A stretch of DNA of 64,000 nt. It comes from Mesorhizobium sp. ORS 3359. Its GTDB lineage: Bacteria; Pseudomonadota; Alphaproteobacteria; Rhizobiales; Rhizobiaceae. The stretch lies in contig CCNC01000094.1 of assembly GCA_000824845.1 (NCBI GenBank), positions 62,001 through 126,000 on the forward strand, read 5' to 3'. Within the stretch, counting starts at the first letter, position 1. Every line of letters begins with the position of its first letter. The notes below the pieces were generated by a model, which saw nothing but the letters and a program-made list of their open reading frames with translations, did no database searches and was not told the DNA's origin. Made by a program: the position numbers and the translations under genes. This document shows positions 57,785 through 64,000 of this stretch, piece after piece.

Positions 57785-58468
57785 ATGGCTACAGACGGCG
57801 CGGACGACAGCAACCTGCCGCGCCTGGCGCGCATCGATCCGCGCCACTTCGACCTGCTGTTCGGCGGCTGCAAGCTGGAGCGCTACGCCGCCGGCCAGCA
57901 TTTGTTCGTCCAAGAGGATGCCTCCGATCGCATCTATGGTGTGATAAGCGGCACGGTCGAGATCTCGATCTATTCGCCGGGCGGGCAGAAGCTGGTGGCC
58001 AATATCGAGCTGTCGCGCAGCCTTGTCGGCGAGATCGGGGCACTCGACGGACGCCCGCGCACGGCCACCGCCAGCTGTCTCACGGCATGCGAGCTGGTTT
58101 CGCTGAGCCGGACACAGCTCTTTGACCGCATTGAGAAAAACCCGTCTCTCGCGCGAGCGATGATCGAATTGCTGTGCACGCGGCTGCGCTGGGTCAGCGG
58201 CGAGTTGGGCGACCAGGCCTTTTTCGGCATCGAGGCCCGGCTGGCGAAGCGGCTGGTGTTCCTGAGCGGGGTCATGGCCGACTCCGCCGGCTGGATTCCG
58301 ATTTCGCAATCCGAACTCGGCGAATTCCTCGGCGCGACGCGCGAATCCGTCAACAAGACGCTCAACGACTGGCGCAACCGGCAGATGATCGCCATCAAGC
58401 GCGGCGGCCTGCGCATCATCAACGCCGCGGCGCTGAACCACATCGCCGAATCGCAGGACGACGACTGA
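57785..58468 (+). CDS. Crp/Fnr-family regulator with cyclic-nucleotide pocket
   Basis: 227 residues from the ATG at 57785; a TTG at 57728 with GAAGGAG eight bases upstream would add 19. The cNMP-binding domain (about 20-135) keeps the pocket signature GEIGALDGRPRTAT, with E83 and R92 as the sugar and phosphate contacts. No FNR-type N-terminal cysteines. The helix-turn-helix (about 172-195) reads SQSELGEFLGATRESVNK; R186, E187 and K191 line up with the CRP residues that read TGTGA. It converges on the P450-DyP gene, 49 bases apart. Confidence 0.9.
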   Translation: MATDGADDSNLPRLARIDPRHFDLLFGGCKLERYAAGQHLFVQEDASDRIYGVISGTVEISIYSPGGQKLVANIELSRSLVGEIGALDGRPRTATASCLTACELVSLSRTQLFDRIEKNPSLARAMIELLCTRLRWVSGELGDQAFFGIEARLAKRLVFLSGVMADSAGWIPISQSELGEFLGATRESVNKTLNDWRNRQMIAIKRGGLRIINAAALNHIAESQDDD

Positions 58469-58517
58469 ACAGGCTCGGCGACTTCGCCCAAGCAGCAGAC
58501 AGCCTAAGCGCCCCTGA

Positions 58518-61500
58518 TCACAACCGCGAGATCATGTAGCGCAGCGCCGAGCGGCTCGGCATGAAGAAATAGCCGCCGCCTTTCGTGGTGACGAACTTCG
58601 GCACATCCTTGAGCACGGTGACCTTTTCCCAGGACGGGATCGAGAACCGGCCGCCGCCGCCCCTTGCCCCGATTGTCGGATCCGTCTCCCCGACAAGACC
58701 CTGGAACGAGCTCGACGAGACCCAGGTCTGCTGGATGAACTCGTATTGGCGCTCGATATCGGCGTTGAGACACATGAAGAGCAGTCCCTTCTCTGTCTTC
58801 CCGCTTCTGTCCTTTTTCTCGTAGGTGCGGCCGACGCGCAGGATGCGATGGCGCTTGCCGATCCTGATCTGCGTCTCGCGATCCTCGCCGAGCGAATCGC
58901 GCGGGTTGGAACGGCGTATGTGGGAGCCGAGCGGACAGGCGTGCCCCTGCGGATCCTCGGCGCCGAGCGCGAAATCATTGTCGACGCCGCGGCCCGGCCG
59001 CCCGTTCGGATTGCGCACGAGCGAGCTGCCGTCCTGCCAGCGGCCGAGCATCTTCGCGGCCACCCAGCGTTGATCGATGGCGGGATCACCGGTCTCATTT
59101 GCGGCCTGCGTCGCCGCCCGCCTGCAATAATCGTCAAACAATTCGACATGCTGCTCGAACTGGCGCATGACGAGGAAGGTGCCGTTGCGGCCGAAATCGC
59201 GCGGCGGAGGCGGTTGCCCGGGTATCTGGCGGTTGCGCCGCACCTGCGACAGGATGCCGGCGCGGTCCAGCGCCGCCTCGACCGAGGGCGAAGACGGGTA
59301 GAAGCCATGCTCGTCGCGATAACCGAACAGGAACTCGCCCGGCGCTAGCAGATGCATGGGCGCGGCTCCCTTGGCGGCGCGCGCCGTACCCCGAACGATC
59401 GGTTGCGAGATGCCGTCGACGAAGCCGAAATGCTCGACCGCCCGCTTGCCTTCGCGCTTCACCTTCAGCGGCAGTTCGGCGGTCACCGACATCCCGGCGC
59501 CTGCCGTCCGTCGCTTCATGGCCGTGATCTCGGCCTTAAGCGAGGACGGTGTCTCGGCATAGCAGACGATGACGGCATCGACGGGCTTGGCGGAAGACCC
59601 CCACTGCCATTTGTCGGGCGCGTCAGGGCCGGTGTCGTTAAGGATGCGGCTGCGCTCGGGCGTGCCCATGCCTTGCCGGAAGGCGACCGGGAACGTGTCC
59701 AGCGGTTCGTCGTCGACGCCGCCTTCAAGCCCAAGCCGGCGCAGTCCGTTAGGGCCGAACGCCACCGTCATGGCGCGGCCCGCGGGCACCCCGTCGCCGA
59801 AGCTGGTTTTGCCGATGACGAAGTCGAGCCACGCCTTGCGCTTCGCCGCCGGCAGGCCGTCCGGCACCTGGATCGCAAGCATATGCGCGTCGCCGAGCGC
59901 GCCGAACGGCCCGAAGAAGATCGACTGGATTTCGCCGGATTCCAGCGCTTCGAGGGGCGACGACGGGGGCTCTGGCAGGCTCTTCGCATCAGCCGGCAGC
60001 GCTTTCGGACGCGGCAGGGAACCGAAAAGGCTCAGCCAGTCGCGCGCCTCGTTGCCGGTAGCTGAGGCGATGCCGCGCCTGATCCTGGAGTTGATGCGAA
60101 TCCGCGTGGTGTTGAGGTGCGGATAGGCGGTGTACCAGAACAGCGTCGGCACCTGCTGGCGCCGCGCCCAGCGCTTGAAGCGATCGCCGTCGCGCGCGCC
60201 GTCCAGGAACAGCCAGCGCGTGCGCGGATAGCCGTCGGTGTTGCTCCATACACAGGTCAAGCCGGCCGAGGCCTTGGCGATGAAGTCCTCGAGATAGCTT
60301 TCCCAACTGCCTCCGTAATTGGAGAAGAACATCAGCCTGTTGGTGCCGGGCAACAGCACCCAGCGGGCGAAATGAATGGTGTTGATGGTAGCGAGGAAGC
60401 CTGGCCTGAACACCTTCTGCGCCGATATCGAGATCAGATAGAAGGAGAGCCGCAGCGCCAGCCGCCGCAAGATGCCCGCCTTCATCGTCGAGATCGCCGT
60501 CAGATTGTTCTGCGCGGTGTGGTCCTCATGGGCTAGGATCTTTTCGAGCGCGCCAATCTCGACAGGGGTACTCGCCGGCTGGTCCTTGTCCTCGAGCCGC
60601 CGCAACGCCAGGAAGCAAAGCCCGACGAACAGGGCGAGAATGGCCAGCAGACCGAGGACTGAAAGCAGAAGCGAGGTGCCCGCAATCGCGATGTTGGTGA
60701 AGGTGATCCCATGCGGGTTTCCGAACACGAGCACATAAGTCATGCGCCAGAAGGCCAGAATGACGATCGCGACGGTGGCGAACATCGCCGGCGTTAGCAG
60801 CGTCGTCGTCAGCGCCCGCCACCAGTGGCCGGACGGTCTTTCCAGCAGGCTTTCGGCGGGCTCGAATGCCCAGCCGAATTGCCCGAGGCACCGGACATGG
60901 TGGCGCGCCTCGGCAAGCACATCCATCGCATTGCCGGCGCCCGCGCGCGGCTTTTCGACGATCTCACGCACGCTGTCGGCGAGCTTGGCCTCGGCCAGGA
61001 TCCGCCGCACGGAATGTCCCGGCGTGCCGGAGAAAACCAGCCCGGCGGCGCTGCCGAAAGACGGCGATATCTCGATGTGCTTCCTCTTCAGGAAGTCTTC
61101 CAGCGAACCGCCATCCGGGAGGCCGCAGACATCCCTGAAGATCGGCCGCAGCCGGTGACCGATCGCCTGCGCTATGGCGGCAATGACATCGTCGGTGCTG
61201 CCGTCGCCGGAGATTTCCAGCACCAGCGCGCCGGTCTCGGTCCCCGATTTTTCGTCTTTGCCGGTAGGAGCGACGGCCAGGCTGGTGAAATGGATGGTGC
61301 CGACCTTGTCGAGCGCGGCCCTGATCTCGCCGATCGCCGGATTGCCAAGATCCGCGACCTTGTCGCGCACCGCATCGAGCGGCATCGGTCGGGTGATCGG
61401 GCACACCACGGTCACCATCGACTGCTCGGCTGTGCGGCAAAGCGGCGAGCGCTCGAAATCGACCTTGAGGCTTGCCGGGTAGGCGCCGACATTGACCATC

Positions 61501-62744
61501 TTGCCGGCCCTGCCCCGCGCGCGGGTCAGCTTCGGTTTGCTGAACAGGGCGCGGATGCATTCACCGATCTGAATGCGGGCGATTTCGGCGCCGATGCACA
61601 AATGGATGCCGTAACCGAACACCATGTAGTCGCGATGCGGGCGCGACGTATCGAACGCGTTCGGCCGCTGTACGATCTCCGGATCGAACATCGCCGAGAG
61701 TGTCGCCGGCATGACGACCGTTCCGGCTTTGACCACGCGCTCGCGACGGGTGCCCTTGCCGATGACCGCGTCACGCCTGGTGTAGCGCCAGGGTCCGATC
61801 CAGATCGGCTTGAAGCGCATGGCTTCCATGATCGCCCGGTCGAGCTTGCCGGTATCGCCGGCGCCGAGGGCCTCATCCACGGCCTGCCGTGCATCGGTTC
61901 GCGACAGGATCACATCCAGGCAATTGCTGCCGGCGAGCACATTGGTCGGCACGAAGCCGGCGACCATGCCGAGCATGATGGAATGGATGTCGGGCAGCGA
62001 CAGGCGTCCCTGGTCCATTAACGCAACCAAGCGGGCAAGCGGCCTGTCATCCTTGTCCGCCTTTTCCCGGACCGCGGCGATCGAGCGGTCGATAATTTTG
62101 ATCAGGCGATCTCCCCCGACCACGGCAAGCTGGCGCGTGGTGGGATTTGCCGTCGGATCGGAAAAGAACAGCGCGCTGAGCGCGATCGACCAGTCGGCGA
62201 ATTCGGTCTCATCGTCGATCTGAAGGCCGAAATAATCACGGCAGATGCGCACCGGAACGATCTTCATCAAGCCTGCAATGGCATCGAAGCCGGGGCTGGC
62301 GCGGGTCATGATCTCGCGCGAATGGCGCTCGGCGATCGGCCTGACGGTTGCTTCGACCTCCGCCGGTGGGAACGCGCTCAGCACGGCCGATTTCATCTGC
62401 CGGTATGCAGCGCCATCCTGCATGCCGAGAATGAAATTCGAGCCCCGGGCCAACTCGGCCATTTCCGGCCCGTAAGGCGTCTCGAACTCGTCGCCGCGCT
62501 CCAATATGTCGCGCACATCCGCGCCCTTGGTGACGAGCAGGAAATTGCCGAAGCCGGGATTCGGCCAGAAGCGGCGCAGCAGCGCCAGCAGCCAGCGCGG
62601 ATCGCCGAGAAGAAAGCCGGCGACACGCGAGGCGATGCCGCCCTTGGAACGCAGCCGATAGATGTCAAACGGCGGCATTTCGGCGACGGGACGCTGGCTC
62701 TTCTGGGCGGCCCGGACAGCGTCGAAGTACTTCAGTGTGATCAT
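58518..62744 (-). CDS. Cytochrome P450 - membrane region - DyP-type peroxidase fusion
   Basis: 1408 residues in one uninterrupted frame. Residues 1-440 are a P450: ExxR at E307-R310 and the haem loop FGYGIHLCIG with Cys383. The I helix reads AGFVPTN, with Pro266 where an acid usually precedes Thr267. Residues about 443-640 and 730-930 are uncharacterised; hydrophobic spans at about 649-674 and 684-714 separate them. Residues about 935-1408 are a DyP peroxidase: distal Asp1110 in GFVDGISQP, proximal His1275 in GSHIRRSNPR and distal Arg1303 in HRILRVG. Two haems in one membrane-anchored chain are predicted. No ferredoxin or reductase domain is present. A perfect CRP box lies 79 bases upstream of the start. 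Confidence 0.9.
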   Translation of the reverse strand: MITLKYFDAVRAAQKSQRPVAEMPPFDIYRLRSKGGIASRVAGFLLGDPRWLLALLRRFWPNPGFGNFLLVTKGADVRDILERGDEFETPYGPEMAELARGSNFILGMQDGAAYRQMKSAVLSAFPPAEVEATVRPIAERHSREIMTRASPGFDAIAGLMKIVPVRICRDYFGLQIDDETEFADWSIALSALFFSDPTANPTTRQLAVVGGDRLIKIIDRSIAAVREKADKDDRPLARLVALMDQGRLSLPDIHSIMLGMVAGFVPTNVLAGSNCLDVILSRTDARQAVDEALGAGDTGKLDRAIMEAMRFKPIWIGPWRYTRRDAVIGKGTRRERVVKAGTVVMPATLSAMFDPEIVQRPNAFDTSRPHRDYMVFGYGIHLCIGAEIARIQIGECIRALFSKPKLTRARGRAGKMVNVGAYPASLKVDFERSPLCRTAEQSMVTVVCPITRPMPLDAVRDKVADLGNPAIGEIRAALDKVGTIHFTSLAVAPTGKDEKSGTETGALVLEISGDGSTDDVIAAIAQAIGHRLRPIFRDVCGLPDGGSLEDFLKRKHIEISPSFGSAAGLVFSGTPGHSVRRILAEAKLADSVREIVEKPRAGAGNAMDVLAEARHHVRCLGQFGWAFEPAESLLERPSGHWWRALTTTLLTPAMFATVAIVILAFWRMTYVLVFGNPHGITFTNIAIAGTSLLLSVLGLLAILALFVGLCFLALRRLEDKDQPASTPVEIGALEKILAHEDHTAQNNLTAISTMKAGILRRLALRLSFYLISISAQKVFRPGFLATINTIHFARWVLLPGTNRLMFFSNYGGSWESYLEDFIAKASAGLTCVWSNTDGYPRTRWLFLDGARDGDRFKRWARRQQVPTLFWYTAYPHLNTTRIRINSRIRRGIASATGNEARDWLSLFGSLPRPKALPADAKSLPEPPSSPLEALESGEIQSIFFGPFGALGDAHMLAIQVPDGLPAAKRKAWLDFVIGKTSFGDGVPAGRAMTVAFGPNGLRRLGLEGGVDDEPLDTFPVAFRQGMGTPERSRILNDTGPDAPDKWQWGSSAKPVDAVIVCYAETPSSLKAEITAMKRRTAGAGMSVTAELPLKVKREGKRAVEHFGFVDGISQPIVRGTARAAKGAAPMHLLAPGEFLFGYRDEHGFYPSSPSVEAALDRAGILSQVRRNRQIPGQPPPPRDFGRNGTFLVMRQFEQHVELFDDYCRRAATQAANETGDPAIDQRWVAAKMLGRWQDGSSLVRNPNGRPGRGVDNDFALGAEDPQGHACPLGSHIRRSNPRDSLGEDRETQIRIGKRHRILRVGRTYEKKDRSGKTEKGLLFMCLNADIERQYEFIQQTWVSSSSFQGLVGETDPTIGARGGGGRFSIPSWEKVTVLKDVPKFVTTKGGGYFFMPSRSALRYMISRL

Positions 62745-62822
62745 GCGCGTTCAAGCCCCCCGGCTGTCCACGTCAATGCAATGCCGGCACCGTCTGGCCT
62801 AGGTTTGCATCGGTCCGGCGTA

Positions 62823-62838
62823 TGTGAATTCGCTCACA
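62823..62838. promoter_or_regulatory. Perfect CRP-type palindrome (TGTGA-N6-TCACA) before the P450-DyP gene
   Basis: TGTGA (62823-62827), ATTCGC, TCACA (62834-62838). Its centre is about 86 bases upstream of the P450-DyP ATG and beyond the stop of the next gene, so it sits in the only promoter space for the fusion gene. Together with the Crp-type gene at 57785 this suggests direct control. Confidence 0.7.
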
Positions 62839-62861
62839 GTCATCTGTTGTCGGCCCGGCAA

Positions 62862-64000
62862 TCATGCGGCTGACTTGGCCCGATCGAAATTGGCGATCAG
62901 GAAATTGTTCTTGGCCGGGTCAACGAACGGTATCCAGCGTATCCTCTGCTCGGAAAAGTCAGGATGCCGAGTCATGAAAATCGCAAGCTCGCGCTCTGCC
63001 TCGTCATGCCTGCCGCTCCTGATCAGGGCGCCTATCTTCAGGAACCTGGCGTAGAAGTAACTTGGCGACAGGTTGAGCGAGCGCTCGGCTGTGGCGATCG
63101 CGGCCGGCCAGTCCTCGACGAAGCAATAGGCGGCGGCCAGTTCGCCCAGATTATGGAAGCGATAGAGGTCGAACGGGCTCAACCGCTCGGTATCGAGGAA
63201 GAACGGGATCGCGCCGGCCGCGTCGCCAAGCAAAAGGCGCGCGCTGCCCATGGCCGAGCGGGCGAAGGCGAAGCTCGGATTGATGTGGATCGCCTCGGCA
63301 AGGTGCTCGGCCGCCAATGCCGGCAGGCCGCGCATGATGTCGGCCGCGCCAAGATAGGCATGCGGGCGCGCGTCGAGGCTGTCCATCAGCAGCGCCTTGC
63401 GCGCAAGCTCCTCTACCTTTTCCAGGTCGTCGCTGTCGCCGAAACGCAGCCAGGCCCGCCAGAAATACCACCAGGCCAGTTCGTTGAGCACGGCGCTCGA
63501 GTTCGGATCGTCCCGGTAGGCTCTGTCGAAGAAGTCGAGCGCGATGTCGGTGTCGCGGCGTGTGCGCCTGTTCATGTGCCAGCGGCCGCGCCTGACCAGT
63601 TGCCAGGTCTCAAGGCTCTCCCACGGCACCTGGAAGGTGCGCGCCTGCTCGGCGCGATCGACCTCCTTGTCGAGGATGGAAACGATCTCGCTGCCGACCT
63701 GATCGCGCAGCCTGAAGATGTCGACCAGATCGCGGTCGAAGCGTTGCGACCAGACCAGGCGCCCGTTCGAGGTGTCTGTGAGCGATGCGTTGAGACGGAT
63801 ATGCCTGTCGTGGCGCGCCAGCGTGCCGCTGACGATGTAGCGCGCGCCAAGCGCATTGCCGATGAGTCTTGTGCCCAGGCTGTCGTCGCGAAACTGAAAG
63901 CTGGATCCCTTGGCGATGACCGAAAGCCAGCGCGTGTGGGAAAGACCGTAGATGATGTCCTCGGCAATGCCGTCGGCCATATAGCCGACGTCCGGTTCGC
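62862..64000 (-). CDS. TolB-like/TPR protein, C-terminal part (possible adenylate cyclase)
   Basis: The frame runs off the right edge; about 378 residues are visible. The first part (YMADGIAEDIIYGLSHTRWLSVIAK, IVSGTLARHDRHIRLNASLTDTSNGRLVWSQRFDRDL in pieces) is the TolB-N-like domain, and the rest is TPR-like helical repeats (about residues 145-340). This pair typically follows an adenylate/guanylate cyclase or a CadC-type DNA-binding domain in rhizobia; the N-terminal part needed to tell is outside the window. Same strand as, and upstream of, the P450-DyP gene. Confidence 0.8.
   Translation of the reverse strand, partial: EPDVGYMADGIAEDIIYGLSHTRWLSVIAKGSSFQFRDDSLGTRLIGNALGARYIVSGTLARHDRHIRLNASLTDTSNGRLVWSQRFDRDLVDIFRLRDQVGSEIVSILDKEVDRAEQARTFQVPWESLETWQLVRRGRWHMNRRTRRDTDIALDFFDRAYRDDPNSSAVLNELAWWYFWRAWLRFGDSDDLEKVEELARKALLMDSLDARPHAYLGAADIMRGLPALAAEHLAEAIHINPSFAFARSAMGSARLLLGDAAGAIPFFLDTERLSPFDLYRFHNLGELAAAYCFVEDWPAAIATAERSLNLSPSYFYARFLKIGALIRSGRHDEAERELAIFMTRHPDFSEQRIRWIPFVDPAKNNFLIANFDRAKSAA

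Overview
The window reads as ordinary chromosome of a GC-rich alphaproteobacterium of the Rhizobiales, most likely Mesorhizobium or a close relative. The pointers are the gene order dusB(nifR3)-ntrB-ntrC-ntrY-ntrX-dat-hfq-hflX, an IspD-IspF fusion, phosphatidylcholine synthase, an IalB-family protein, an SbmA/BacA-like ABC transporter, and dispersed intergenic repeats of rhizobial type. The genus is inferred from remembered gene order and protein similarity; no search was run. I see no transposase, integrase, phage gene or CRISPR array.

Layout. 1-2530: end of lipA, a Coq10/RatA-like gene, pncC and ispDF. 2784-12953: the nitrogen-regulation block (dusB, ntrBC, ntrYX), a D-amino-acid aminotransferase, hfq and hflX. 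12962-19633: mazG, an aromatic aminotransferase, an ECF sigma/anti-sigma pair, a Bax-inhibitor-1 protein, an aldose epimerase-like gene, an EVE-like small protein and a ureohydrolase. 19872-27515: a long minus-strand cell-cycle and envelope block (MBL hydrolase, tatD, metG, holB, tmk, dacF-like, rlpA). 27516-29263: a loose region with a 29-codon RiPP-precursor-like gene, tRNA-Ser and two small secreted proteins. 29530-31806: terC-like and rimO. 31902-37404: a small LNPQPLPP-motif protein, then a complete BMP-type ABC importer. 37669-43362: quinone oxidoreductase, the pcs/DUF1326/DUF2182 operon, a UbiH-like monooxygenase and an AEC transporter. 43573-56167: hspQ, ialB-like, an orphan peptide-binding protein, a DsbA-like protein, the SbmA-like ABC protein, mgtE, gor, a DUF2059 protein, rpiA and gph. 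56296-57361: tRNA-Val, a VOC protein and a small membrane protein.

The most unusual part is the last 7 kb. A 1408-residue minus-strand protein joins a cytochrome P450 to a C-terminal DyP-type peroxidase through an uncharacterised, membrane-spanning middle region. A Crp-family regulator gene converges on its 3' end. The regulator keeps the cyclic-nucleotide pocket signature (GE...PRTAT) and a CRP-type recognition helix (TRESVNK). Two perfect CRP palindromes (TGTGA-N6-TCACA) flank the cluster, one upstream of the P450-DyP gene and one between the regulator and a small divergent membrane-protein gene. The partial gene at the right edge resembles the TolB-like plus TPR C-terminal half common in rhizobial adenylate cyclases. 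I infer a local cAMP-to-CRP circuit controlling a two-haem oxidative enzyme. The boxes and motifs are visible in the sequence; the circuit is a hypothesis.
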